From assembly GCA_029565065.1 (NCBI GenBank), contig JAKQOW010000178.1, positions 1 to 64,000 of the forward strand: 64,000 bases of DNA, in the 5' to 3' direction. The notes beneath the pieces are model-generated. The model saw only the letters and a program-made list of their open reading frames with translations, did no database searches and was not told where the DNA came from. The stretch comes from Acidobacteriota bacterium. Lineage in GTDB: Bacteria; Acidobacteriota; JAAYUB01. The position numbers were made by a program, and so were the translations under genes. Of the stretch, positions 16,245 to 25,400 are shown piece by piece (positions within the stretch are counted from its first letter, which is position 1; each line of letters begins with the position of its first letter).

Positions 16245-16661
16245 TTAGAAATCCTCCACCACTCGCCCGTCGGCGCGCAGAACCACCTCGCCGGAATCCA
16301 CCGTGTAGACCGGGTAGTGCCACGCGTCGAAATCGAGGAGCAGCGCGCGGCGCCACCACGGCGCGGCGTAGTCCCGGACAGCCGGCGTGGCGGTGAACCG
16401 ATAGTGCCCGCCCAGGTCCTCGACGGTCAGCGTGTAGCGGGTGTGGGGACCGGCGACGGTCCGGACCTGGTCCGCCTCCGCCCGGACACCCGCCGGATCC
16501 TGATACTGGGCCGCGGCCACCAGGTGCCGCAATACGGAGCGGACCTTCATCTCGAACTGGTGGTGCGGGTGCCCGCCGCGCGGCATCAGGAAGACGAACA
16601 GGTACCAGAGCAGGAGCGCAGCGCCGACCGCCGTCAGGGTGTTCCGTCGCCAGTGCTGCAT
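16245..16661 (-). CDS. Single-pass membrane protein of unknown function
   Basis: Encodes 138 residues from ATG at 16661 (MQHWRRNTL), with GGGAGGCG upstream. One membrane segment (about 8-24) is followed by a His-rich stretch (GGHPHHQFE) and an extracytoplasmic domain with two tyrosine-containing strands (HTRYTLTVEDLGGHYRFT) and a WHYPVYTVDSGEVVLRADG end. No family is recognised. It precedes the nitrilase gene on the same strand by 47 bp and may share its transcript. Confidence 0.7.
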   Translation of the reverse strand: MQHWRRNTLTAVGAALLLWYLFVFLMPRGGHPHHQFEMKVRSVLRHLVAAAQYQDPAGVRAEADQVRTVAGPHTRYTLTVEDLGGHYRFTATPAVRDYAAPWWRRALLLDFDAWHYPVYTVDSGEVVLRADGRVVEDF

Positions 16662-16788
16662 CGGCCGCCTCCCGGACACCTTCGCCCGCCCGCCCACGAC
16701 CGGCTGCCGGCGGTCGTAAGATTCAATCGGATGTCGAGCTCATTCTACCTCAAATGGCTCGACCGCACCAAACGGCGGGATTTCGCCG

Positions 16789-16820
16789 AAAAAAAAGCGC
16801 GCCGGATACATCCGGCGCGC
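16789..16820 (-). terminator. Intrinsic terminator of the PHP-domain gene
   Basis: On the reverse strand a perfect 10-bp stem (GCGCGCCGGA/TCCGGCGCGC, 16797-16820) with a 4-base loop is followed by eight T residues (16796-16789). It lies 30 bp after the stop codon of the 1154-residue secreted protein gene. Confidence 0.9.
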
Positions 16821-16850
16821 CCGGGCGAGATTAGCGTTGGTCTGCGTCGA

Positions 16851-19800
16851 TCAGCGTGATTTCAGGCTCACGTCGTCCACCCGGAAGGTGGTGGCGTAGG
16901 ACGAGCCATTGGTCGCCTTGAACCGGACCTTGACGGTCTGGCCTTTGTAGGCGATCGCGTTGTAACTTTTGAGCGCGTATGTGCCGGCGCTTGCCGTCTT
17001 GTCCAGGTTGCTCAGCGTGGCCAGTGTCGCCACCACGGCGCCGCTGCCGTTCACAAGCTGCACCAGCAGCTTGTCGTAGGCGGTGGACCCGGTCTCGCTG
17101 GTGACCACCGACAGCCAGAAGCTCAGCGTGGCCGCAGTGGCGCCGGCCGGGATGGTGACCGCCTTGGAGTCCAGCGTTTGCGACGACGAGTTGCTCACGC
17201 CCAGGTAGGCGTGATCGCTGCCGGCATGGGGGTAGGCGCCGTTGGCCACCAGCACGTTGAAGCTGCTGCCGGTGTAGGCAGAGCGCACCCACGAACCGTC
17301 CGGGGCCGAGTTGGTGCTGGCGGTGATGGACTCGAAGCCGACGTTGGCGAGCAGCTCCGTCTCGGCGGTCCCGCCGGCCACCGTCGCAGTCACCGCAAAA
17401 CTGGCGGCCGCATAGCCGTAGACGCCCAGCCACCAGGTGCCCGCCGACGGGCTGGCGTGGGTGCAGGTCTCGTTGCCCGACGAGGTGTAGGGCCGGCAGT
17501 CGTAGCTCGAGCTGGTGGGCTTGGCGCTGTACTTCGAGTAGATGTCGACGTCGCCGGAGGCGCCGGTGGTCTTGAATTCCAGCGCGGAGGCGCCCGCCGG
17601 CACCGTGATGAAATAGTATTTCCAAGCCCCTTGGGCCACACTCTGGCCCGACAGCGTGACGCCGCTGGCGAGCGCCGTGTCGCCGCCGCCGCAGGCGGCG
17701 GTGAAGTTCTTGCCGGTGGCATTCGGTCCCACGGTGACGCTCAGCGCCGCCGGTGTGAAGGTGCAGCCGCTCTTGGACGGCGTGACGGTGTACGTGCCCG
17801 CCGCCAGGCCGGCGAGGGTGTAGTTGCCGCTGGCGTCGGACACCGCCGTGGCGCCGCCGGCGGTGACGGTGGCGCCGGCAGTGCCGGCGCTGCCCGCGAT
17901 GGAGTAGGTCGTACCGCCGGCGGTGACAGTGCCAGTGACGGCAAAGGTCCCGGCGGCGTAGCCGTAGACGCCCAGCCACCAGGTGCCGGCGGATGGATTG
18001 GCGTGGGTGCAGGTCTCGTTGCCCGACGAGGAGTAGGGCCGGCAGTCGTAGCTGGAGCTGGTGGGCTTGGCGTTGTACTTCGAGTAGATGTCCACATCGG
18101 CGCTGGCCCCCGTGGTCTTGAGGACAAGCTGGGTGGCCCCCGCCGGAACGGTGATGAAGTAGTATTTCCAGGCGCCCTTGGCCACGCTCTGGCCCGACAA
18201 CGTGACGCCGCTGGTGAGCGCCGTGTCGCCGCCGCCGCAAGCGGCGGTGAAGTTCTTGCCGGTGGCGCTCGGCCCCACGGTGACGCTCAGCGTCGCCGGC
18301 GTGAAGGTGCAGCCGCTCTTGGACGGCGTGACGGTGTAGGTACCCGCCGCCAGGCCGGCGAGGGTGTAATTGCCGCTCGCGTCGGCCGTGGCGGACACGC
18401 CGCCGGCGGTGACGGCGGCCCCGGCGGCGCCGGCGTTGCCCGCGATGGAATAGGTGGGGGGCGGCGTGCCGCCGAAGGTGATCCACATGGGGGCCGAGTA
18501 GGCGTCATGTCCGTCCGCCTGGGTGACGTGGACGAAGTAGTACCACGTGCCCGTGCCCGGGGCGTCGGTCAGCGTCACGGCGGACTGGTTGCTGTAGCTC
18601 TTGTAGGCGCTGGTCAGCACGCCGCCGCCGATCTGGCCGCGCCAGATCTCGATGGCGTAGGTGCTTTCGCCGTCGGGATCGAGGGCGGCGACCCGCAGGT
18701 CCACCGACGTCCCGGCCGTGAAGATGTCGCCCATGATGCGGCTGTTGTCGGCGGTGCCGAAGACCAGTTGCAGGTTGGGATCCTCGGTGGCGAAAAAGTG
18801 GCGCGCCTTGTGGGCGTTCATCAGGTTGGCCCGGGTGAGCGCCGGCGCCAGCGAGTTGGGGATGAGGTAGACCGTCCGGGTGGGCACGGCCACGCCGTGA
18901 TTGTTGCAGTGGGAATCCTGCTCGGCCGTGGGGGCCACGTGGAAGCCCTTGTTCAGGGCGGTCATCCAGCGGGCGAAATAGTTGGAGCTGCCGACGTTGG
19001 CGTCGTCGCAGTAGACGGAGGTCGAGAACGCCAGGCCGCTCCGGACGGCGATGCCCTGCATCGCGGCGTCGGCGTCGGCGTTGTAGGCGAAACCGTCGAA
19101 GTGGCCGCTGTCGGGGTGGCACAGGATGCCCAGCGCGCCGGCGGCGGACGGGTACTGCACCGAGCGGGCGTAGAGGGTGAGGTAGGCGTACCGCTTCGGC
19201 ACGTAGATGTCGAAGTAGCAGTTGCTGCCGGCGCTGCACTCGGGGGTGGACCCGGTGCAGGAGGAGCAGGAGTCCCAGCCGAACAGCTTGGGGCTTTCGA
19301 TGACGATCACGTGCCCCTGGTCGGAGTTAGTCAGCACGCCGAACTCCTGGCCCCACAGGGCGACGAAGGCGCCGTCGACCGTGGCGGACGAGGCGGCGGC
19401 CAGGCCGTAGGCGTAGCGCTGCCTCACCTTGGCCTCGGTCAGGGGCGGGTTGCCGGTGGTGACCGCCTCCTCGAAGAGGTGGTTGTGGTCGGTGATGATC
19501 CAGTAGTCCATCCCGGCCGCGTTGCGGGCGTAGTCGTAGACCTGGTCCGGGCCGAAGGCGCCGGAACCGTTCGCGTTGCCGGAGACGCAGTTGCCGGGGT
19601 CCTGTCCGCCGTCGGAGTAATTGGAGTGGCTGTGGGTGGAGCCGTAGTAAAAGTTGTAGCCGAAACCGCTCGCCAGCGGCGTGTTCTGCTGGAGGGCGCA
19701 GGCGCCTCCCACGCGGCTTTCGCGGTTGTAGGCGGCACCCTCCTCGTCCAGCCCGTAATTGACCACCACGCGGCCGGTGGAAGCGAACGCCTCTTCGATG

Positions 19801-20315
19801 TCGGGCTCCGCTTCGATGTCGTCGTAGCCGGCGGTCATGCGGGCGATCGCCGGCCGCTGGGCCAGCTTGAGCCGGTTCGAGACGAATCGCGCCTGGAACG
19901 TGTAGCGGTACTCGCCGGCCGGGACCAGATTCCCCTCGGTGTCGCGGCCGTCCCAGTAGAACTCGGCGTACGCGGCGCCCTGGTCGTCGAGCCAGACCGC
20001 GCCCCGGGCGTAGCGGACCATCTGCTCGGAAGCGCCCGGTCCCGTGATCCGCAGCCGCCAGAACGTCCGGCCGAAGTCGCGGTCCCGCGCCGCGTCGGGG
20101 TGGCTCAGGACGGTGAACAGCCGCACCTGGCTGAGCCCGCCGGGGTGGAGCGGCGAGAACTGGAAGGCGTTCGTGCCGATGTAGGCGGTGAACTGGTCGT
20201 TCCGGTCGGTCGGCGCCTCGGCGGCGGCCACGGCCGCCAGGACCACCAGCATGAGGCCCGCAGCCAGGCCGTAACGGGCAGCGGGCAGAAGATGCAGACG
20301 GGCAGATGGAACCAT
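16851..20315 (-). CDS. Large secreted PHP-domain protein with PPC repeats
   Basis: Encodes 1154 residues. Residues 1-33 are a signal peptide. Residues of about 215-570 form a PHP-type metal-dependent phosphoesterase-like domain, with THSHSNYSDGG (227-237), IITDHNH and later LCHPDSGH and EQDSHCNNHG. These motifs recall the DUF3604 family. About 640-1000 holds two tandem copies of a 182-residue unit (546 bp, offset 17415 to 17961), each with a carboxypeptidase-regulatory-like domain (SIAGxAG, CTFTPA, GKNFTA) and a bacterial pre-peptidase C-terminal domain (WKYYFITVPAGA). A jelly-roll-like C-terminal domain (ANVGFES to RVDDVSLK) ends it. It probably acts outside the cell on phosphoester or carbohydrate substrates. 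Ribosome site GAGGAG precedes the start. Confidence 0.88.
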   Translation of the reverse strand: MVPSARLHLLPAARYGLAAGLMLVVLAAVAAAEAPTDRNDQFTAYIGTNAFQFSPLHPGGLSQVRLFTVLSHPDAARDRDFGRTFWRLRITGPGASEQMVRYARGAVWLDDQGAAYAEFYWDGRDTEGNLVPAGEYRYTFQARFVSNRLKLAQRPAIARMTAGYDDIEAEPDIEEAFASTGRVVVNYGLDEEGAAYNRESRVGGACALQQNTPLASGFGYNFYYGSTHSHSNYSDGGQDPGNCVSGNANGSGAFGPDQVYDYARNAAGMDYWIITDHNHLFEEAVTTGNPPLTEAKVRQRYAYGLAAASSATVDGAFVALWGQEFGVLTNSDQGHVIVIESPKLFGWDSCSSCTGSTPECSAGSNCYFDIYVPKRYAYLTLYARSVQYPSAAGALGILCHPDSGHFDGFAYNADADAAMQGIAVRSGLAFSTSVYCDDANVGSSNYFARWMTALNKGFHVAPTAEQDSHCNNHGVAVPTRTVYLIPNSLAPALTRANLMNAHKARHFFATEDPNLQLVFGTADNSRIMGDIFTAGTSVDLRVAALDPDGESTYAIEIWRGQIGGGVLTSAYKSYSNQSAVTLTDAPGTGTWYYFVHVTQADGHDAYSAPMWITFGGTPPPTYSIAGNAGAAGAAVTAGGVSATADASGNYTLAGLAAGTYTVTPSKSGCTFTPATLSVTVGPSATGKNFTAACGGGDTALTSGVTLSGQSVAKGAWKYYFITVPAGATQLVLKTTGASADVDIYSKYNAKPTSSSYDCRPYSSSGNETCTHANPSAGTWWLGVYGYAAGTFAVTGTVTAGGTTYSIAGSAGTAGATVTAGGATAVSDASGNYTLAGLAAGTYTVTPSKSGCTFTPAALSVTVGPNATGKNFTAACGGGDTALASGVTLSGQSVAQGAWKYYFITVPAGASALEFKTTGASGDVDIYSKYSAKPTSSSYDCRPYTSSGNETCTHASPSAGTWWLGVYGYAAASFAVTATVAGGTAETELLANVGFESITASTNSAPDGSWVRSAYTGSSFNVLVANGAYPHAGSDHAYLGVSNSSSQTLDSKAVTIPAGATAATLSFWLSVVTSETGSTAYDKLLVQLVNGSGAVVATLATLSNLDKTASAGTYALKSYNAIAYKGQTVKVRFKATNGSSYATTFRVDDVSLKSR

Positions 20316-20545
20316 GCGCTGACTCCTCGTGGAGGATGATGGTATTAAGGTACGCCGGCGGCGGTTTCGTCTGAAAAAAAGTGATGCCGATCACACTCCG
20401 GGCGCTGCGGACATTTCGGCCTTGCCCCCACCGGGACTGACCGGCTATAGTTCGGCCTACCGGCACGCCGGGCCTGCGGCCGGGGCGTCCGGACGAATGA
20501 CCGGGTGAGCGCCGGGCGTTCGACCCAGCGTCTGCGGAGGCTGCC

Positions 20546-21205
20546 ATCCACATCGAGCTCGTCACCATCCCCACCGGAACGTTTCTCATGGGCTCCGAGT
20601 CAGCGGAGGCGTCGGAGTACGAACAGCCCGTCCACGAAGTCCGGGTCGAGTGTTTCCGGCTGGGCGTCACGCCGGTGACCCAGGGTCAGTGGGAAGCGGT
20701 CATGGGCGACAATCCCGCCCACTTCCGCCGGGGGTCCGACCATCCGGTGGAGTGCGTGGACCTGATCGACATCGACATTTTCCTCGACAAGCTCCGCGCG
20801 CGCACGCAGCGGGCTTACCGTCTCCCCACCGAACGCGAGTGGGAGTACGCTTGCCGGGCCGGCACCGCCGGCGACCGCTACGGCGACCTGGACGCCATCG
20901 CCTGGCATGACGGCAATGCCGGGGAGACGACACACCCCGTCGGGCAGAAACTGCCCAACGCCTTCGAGCTGTACGACATGCTGGGCAATGTCTACGAGTG
21001 GTGCGCCGACTGGTTCTGGCAGTATCCGGCCATTGAGCCGTTCAACCCGTGGGGACGGTACGACAACGATCCGGAGTACGCGAAGGTCATCCGCGGCGGC
21101 TGTTTCCGCGCCGGCGCCTGGGCCGCGCGAGCCCCGTGGCGCTACTGGCAGGACCCGGCGGAGCGCTCCATGGACGTCGGCTTCCGCCTGGCGCTGGACC
21201 GGTGA
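20546..21205 (+). CDS. Formylglycine-generating-enzyme-type protein, probable ATC start
   Basis: A sulfatase-modifying-factor (FGE-sulfatase) domain of about 219 residues: GTFLMGS, RLGVTPVTQGQWEAVMG, YRLPTEREWEYACRAGT, NAFELYDMLGNVYEWCADWF and VIRGGCFRAGAW. The first ATG (20588) falls inside the conserved IPTGTFLMGSE strand, so it cannot be the real start. The frame is open back to a stop at 20498 and contains no ATG, GTG or TTG in that stretch. GGAGG at 20536-20540 stands five bases before ATC at 20546, which would give IHIELVTIPTGTF, a normal family N-terminus. I therefore annotate from ATC, either a rare start codon or a mutated ATG. Stand-alone members also modify other proteins or act in iron-dependent catalysis. 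Confidence 0.8.
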   Translation: MHIELVTIPTGTFLMGSESAEASEYEQPVHEVRVECFRLGVTPVTQGQWEAVMGDNPAHFRRGSDHPVECVDLIDIDIFLDKLRARTQRAYRLPTEREWEYACRAGTAGDRYGDLDAIAWHDGNAGETTHPVGQKLPNAFELYDMLGNVYEWCADWFWQYPAIEPFNPWGRYDNDPEYAKVIRGGCFRAGAWAARAPWRYWQDPAERSMDVGFRLALDR

Positions 21206-21215
21206 GGGGGAGAAA

Positions 21216-21572
21216 TCAGGGGGTGGGATCCAGCAGTCCGGAAAGGGCGAGGGCCCTGTCCGACCAGATCTTCGCCTGTACCGAGAGGAGCACCCGCTGG
21301 CGGCGGTCCTGGCAGGCGGCCTCCCAGACATTCTGCCACAGCGTGAGCTGGCGCTGAACGAGCACCAGTTCGGCGGCCGCTTCGGGCTCGGCGTCGGCCG
21401 CCGTCCATTCGATCATGTGCCTCGCTTCCTCGATGAGGCAGCGTGTCGTCGCCGGCTCGCTCCCCTCTCGCGCACTGGACGAGATCCGGCCCAGGGTCGC
21501 GGCGAGCCCGCCCAGCCGGACGGGCAGCGGATCGCGCAAAAACCGCTGCCGCTTTTTTTCATTCGTCGTCAT
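21216..21572 (-). CDS. Conserved helical protein paired with DUF5674
   Basis: Encodes 118 residues, all predicted helical: KKRQRFLRDPLPVRLGGLAATLGRI, then LIEEARHMIEWTAADAEPE, a LVLVQRQLTLWQNVWE helix and a DRRQRVLLSVQAKIWSDRAL tail. I recall similar hypothetical proteins with an RDPLPVRLG...EWTAPE pattern in other bacteria but know no function. The ATG overlaps the stop codon of the upstream DUF5674 gene (ATGA), so the pair is translationally coupled. It converges with the FGE gene with only 10 bp between stops. Confidence 0.75.
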   Translation of the reverse strand: MTTNEKKRQRFLRDPLPVRLGGLAATLGRISSSAREGSEPATTRCLIEEARHMIEWTAADAEPEAAAELVLVQRQLTLWQNVWEAACQDRRQRVLLSVQAKIWSDRALALSGLLDPTP

Positions 21573-21907
21573 TGGGTTCTACCCAGAAGATCGCGCGCCA
21601 ACCGCTCGACTTGGCAGCGAAGACTCTCATCTTGAATGACAATGCTCCGGTTGCCCTGAGCCGGCCGGATGTTGATGAGCGATTCGAACGCGATTCGCTG
21701 TCCACCCGGGTACCAGTTGGCGTCCCACAAATCGTCCTGCTCGCTGCCATTCTCGAGGAGCAACGTCTCGCCATCCGCGTGCATCTCACCGCCGCCCGCC
21801 AGGATTCCCCGCCGGATATCGACCACGATTTTGATCATGCCCTCATGCTCCTGGAGCATCTCCTCGATCTGGTCGGGGGTGGCAGGGCGACTGAGCAGGT
21901 GAATCAC
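21569..21907 (-). CDS. DUF5674 family protein
   Basis: Encodes 112 residues. The GTG start at 21907 is preceded by GAGGAGACTGCGACC; a longer frame upstream crosses repeat DNA and is rejected. The sequence shows the DUF5674 pattern: an N-terminal QIEEML helix, VVDIRRGILAGGGEMHADGE, LLLENGSEQDDLWDANWYPG, and FESLINIRPAQGNRS. The invariant-looking HAD, DLW and NIRP-QGNR blocks suggest an enzyme or nucleic-acid-related active site, but the family has no known function. It forms an overlapping two-gene unit with the helical protein downstream, an arrangement common in toxin-antitoxin or regulator pairs. Confidence 0.82.
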   Translation of the reverse strand: MIHLLSRPATPDQIEEMLQEHEGMIKIVVDIRRGILAGGGEMHADGETLLLENGSEQDDLWDANWYPGGQRIAFESLINIRPAQGNRSIVIQDESLRCQVERLARDLLGRTQ

Positions 21908-22074
21908 GGTCGCAGTCTCCTCGGATATTTTTGGCCGGCTAAAGATACTGTAGAAAAAAACTGGGACAAGCGCAAGCGGATCGTCGGGATTGTAAACCAT
22001 CGGTGTTTGATCCAGAAGAGAACTGAACATCCCGGACAATTTCCCAAACAGGTGAATGGGTATGAGGATCGGAT

Positions 22075-22410
22075 TCTGTGATCCAGGGCCCAGAACCCAG
22101 GTCCGACTATTGTTGATAGTTGATGGTTGATAGTTGATGGTTGATCCTTGGTGGCAAGTGCCGAGCCCCGAACCCCGAACCGCGAAACCCGGTGGCTGGG
22201 AACGAGCCTCTAGCATCGAGCCTCGATTACGAGCACGATGACGATTACGAATTACGATTACGATTACGAGCACGAAGGACGGGGTCAGGAACGAGCCTCT
22301 AGCCTCGAGTCTCGAGCCTCGATTACGATTACGATTACGAGCACGATTACAATGACGAGCACGAACACCGTGACGGGTACGAATCCGGTCAATTCACCTT
22401 TTCACCCATT
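22075..22410. repeat. Composite heptamer-repeat region, forward polarity
   Basis: After a junction sequence GGATTCTGTGATCCAGG come CCCAGGT heptamers (to 22104), GATGGTT heptamers (22108-22146), the CCTTGGTGGCAAGTGCCGAG spacer, CCGAACC heptamers, CCTCGAG heptamers (22203-22225), a GATTAC array (22224-22276), a second CCTCGAG array (22292-22320), a second GATTAC array (22320-22372) and TTCACCCA octamers (22391-22410). The first 130 bases duplicate the cassettes at 9742 and, inverted, at 6624. Confidence 0.9.
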
Positions 22411-22419
22411 CACCGGCAG

Positions 22420-22453
22420 AAAAAACGCCGGCTCCCCAGAGGGGGAGCCGGCG
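22420..22453 (-). terminator. Intrinsic terminator of the ExeM-like gene
   Basis: On the reverse strand a perfect 12-bp stem (22426-22437 with 22442-22453) and 4-base loop is followed by six T residues (22425-22420). It lies about 34 bp after the stop codon of the 2252-residue secreted protein gene. Confidence 0.92.
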
Positions 22454-22486
22454 GGTGCGTTGATCAGATGGTATTGCTGAACCGAA

Positions 22487-25400
22487 TCAATTCACCGGCA
22501 GGCCGGACGTGGCGGCCATGCGGGTGAGGTCGGACGAAACGGTGACCAGCGTGGCGTTGATCCGGCCGGTGGCCGTCATTTTGAGCGAGACCACCGCCGC
22601 GCCGTGGCCGGGGAACATGGCCTCGAGCGTCGTCTCGAGCTGGCCGTGCGCGGCCAGCGGCGCGGTCCAGTAGCCCACCAGGGCGCCGCTGGCGGCGAAG
22701 GCCTCGACGGTGAGTTCCTGGTCCGAACCGGCCAGATCGGTGATCCGCAGCGACGTGGACCAGTCCGCGCCGCCCCGCACCATCGGGAAGGCCACCTGCT
22801 GGCTGCCGCGGTCGGTGCCCGCGACGCAGTCCACGCGGAAGGTGTCGGCCTTGTCCAGCAGGTTGTGGAACAGCTCGAAGCCGAGGATGGGCGAATCGGC
22901 ACCCGCCTTCAGGTAGGCGGTGCCCGGAGGCACGCTGCCGCCCACCATGGCCGGCAGCTCCCGGGTGATCTGCTCGAGACTCTGCACGTCCCACGCCTCC
23001 TGCCACAGCGCCGCGCCGGCGGCGTCGTACAGGGTGATCTGCACCGTCGCCGGAACGTCACCGAGATTGGAAACGGTCATGCCAGTCATGTAAGCGGCCG
23101 GGTCGGGCACCTCGTTGTAGAAGATGCGGTAGGCGTAGTCGGTCTGGCCCTCGGCCAGCGTGCAGACGACGAGCCACTTGGTGTCGAGCGACTCCAGGCC
23201 CTCGGCATTCACCGCCCGCACCTGGTAGCGGTAGCACGTTTCGGGCTGCAGGCCGGTGACGGTGAAGCGGGTCTCTTCGGTGCTGCCGAGCAGGGTGGTG
23301 TAGATGTCGTCCTTGTCGTAGACGTTGTAATACAGCACGCCTTCGCCGGCGGGGTTCGGATCCCAATCCAGCTGGATGGAGTCGCCGGACAGGCCCCAGC
23401 CCCAGAATCCCGGCGGGACGGACATGACGCCGAGTCCTTCGGCCGGATCATCGTCGGCGGCCGCCCTGACCTTGCCGGACACATCGACGGCCTCTTCGGC
23501 GAACGCCGGCAATCCGGCGACGCCCTGCCCCAGCGACGTGCCGAACAGCTCGAAGCCGATCAGCGGCGACGTGGCAGTCACCCGGATGAACCGGATCGCG
23601 TTCGGGTCGTCGACGGTGAAGATCTGGTCCACCATCCGGACGTACTTGCCGCGGGACGGAATGGCGACGTCGGCCTGGCCGAGGATCTCACCGCTCTCGG
23701 ACACGGCCTCGAGGATGACATCCGCTTCGGTCGGGCCCACGTTGATCAGGGTGACGCCGGTGAACCAGATGTCGGAGATGTACACGTACGGGAACACCAG
23801 CTCATAAGCCGCCCAGTCGAACATGGGCATAGCGGAGTACGTCTGGTGGTCGGATGTGCCAAAGGCCAGCATACCCAGCGCCGGGGCCTGGGTTCCGATC
23901 CGGACCCAGGCGTCGCCAGCCATGGCCGCCTCGCCGAAGATGTCGCCGGCATTCACGGCCAGGGTCGCTTGCGGCGACAGGTCGCCCAGGGCCACCGCTT
24001 CCAGCAGATGGCCGTCGGCGCCGAACGCGTGCGCGAACACGGGTGTCGGCGTGTCGCCGGCATTGGTGACCCACATGGTGGTGAACCACTCGTCGTTGGC
24101 CACCACATGGGCGGCGAAGGTCTGATAGAGCAGCGGGAGGATCGTCACCGTCACCGTGGCCGGAGCGGACGTGAACTCGCCGTCCGAGACGGTGAAGGTG
24201 AAGGTGTCCTCGCCGGTGACAAACGGATTGGGCACGTACGTGAACGCGCCGGTGTTGGGATCGAAGCCGCTGAGCACGCCGAGCGAGGGCTCGGTCACGA
24301 TGTGGAAGACGAGAGCGTCACCGTCGGGGTCAACGCCCGGGAGCGTGGCACTCACCGGCATGTCGACGACGGTGGTCAGCGACAGGTTGGCGGCGACGGG
24401 CGGATCGTTCACGGGCTTCACGGTTATGGTCACGGTCGCCGGCGCCGAGACGAGCTCGCCGTCGGAGGCCTGGTACGTGAAGCTGTCCGAACCGTTGTAG
24501 CCGGGATTCGGCATGTAGTCGAACGAACCGTCAGGTTGCAGCGCCAGCGTGCCGTTGGCCGGCAGAGTCACCGCCGCGGCGGTCAGGGGATCGCCGTCCG
24601 GGTCGCTGTCGTTGGCCAGCAGACCGCTGACGGCGGTGACACTCAGCGTATTGTCCTCGAAGGCGGTGTACCCGTCGTCCACGGCCACCGGCGGCCGGTT
24701 GAAGACGGCCTCGATGGTGTGGTCGGCGGTGACGTCGTAGAAGGTATAGGTGGCGATGGAACCTTGCGAAACATCATCCACCAGCACGTCCCGGATGGTG
24801 TTGCCGGCGTCGGCGGTGATGGTGAAGGTCTGGTCGGCGTGAATCCAGACGACCACGTCGCCGATCGGGTCGATGGTGCCGCCGGGATCGGCGGTGGCGG
24901 TGATGGTGAAAACCTCTATGAGGCCGGCGTCAAGGGTCTTGTTCTCCTCGCCGGCGGTTAGAGTGAATACGGCGGTGTAGCCGGTGGACTGGTCGGCGTC
25001 GCTGTCGGTCGCGTCGTCGCCGCCCTGGTCGGCCAGGGTGAGCACATAGCCGTCCGGCGCGTCGAAGATCAGATAGTAGTCGCCGGGGAGCAGGCCGTCG
25101 AAGTAATACTCGCCCTTGTCGTCGGTCTGGACCGAGGCCAGGAACTCGTCGGCCGCGGTGTAGAGGCTGACCCAGACACCCGCGACGCCCGACTCGCCGA
25201 CATCCTGGACGCCGTCCTGGTCCAGGTCGTTCCAGACCCAGTCGCCCACGGCGGCCGTGCGCAGGTACAGCACCAGGCCGTCGTGATCGGAGCAGAACAG
25301 CGGCGTGTTGGGATCATCCAGGTAATCCCGCGGGACATCCGTGTTGCCGCGGCCGGCCTGCATCTCCACCACGAGCGGGGCGGCCGAAGCGGAAGTCAGG

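Noticed and set aside
17178..20339. Very long forward reading frame antisense to the PHP-domain gene
   Set aside because: High GC content leaves antisense frames open. The protein is Gly/Val/Arg-rich with no motif, while the reverse strand has clear domains, signal peptide, ribosome site and terminator. The same applies to long antisense frames over valS (12044-14014), hypD (33599-36223) and the Tricorn gene (42181-45837).
21908..22273. Upstream extension of the DUF5674 gene to 22273
   Set aside because: The extension runs through repeat DNA, and the GTG at 21907 has a good ribosome site and gives the normal family length.
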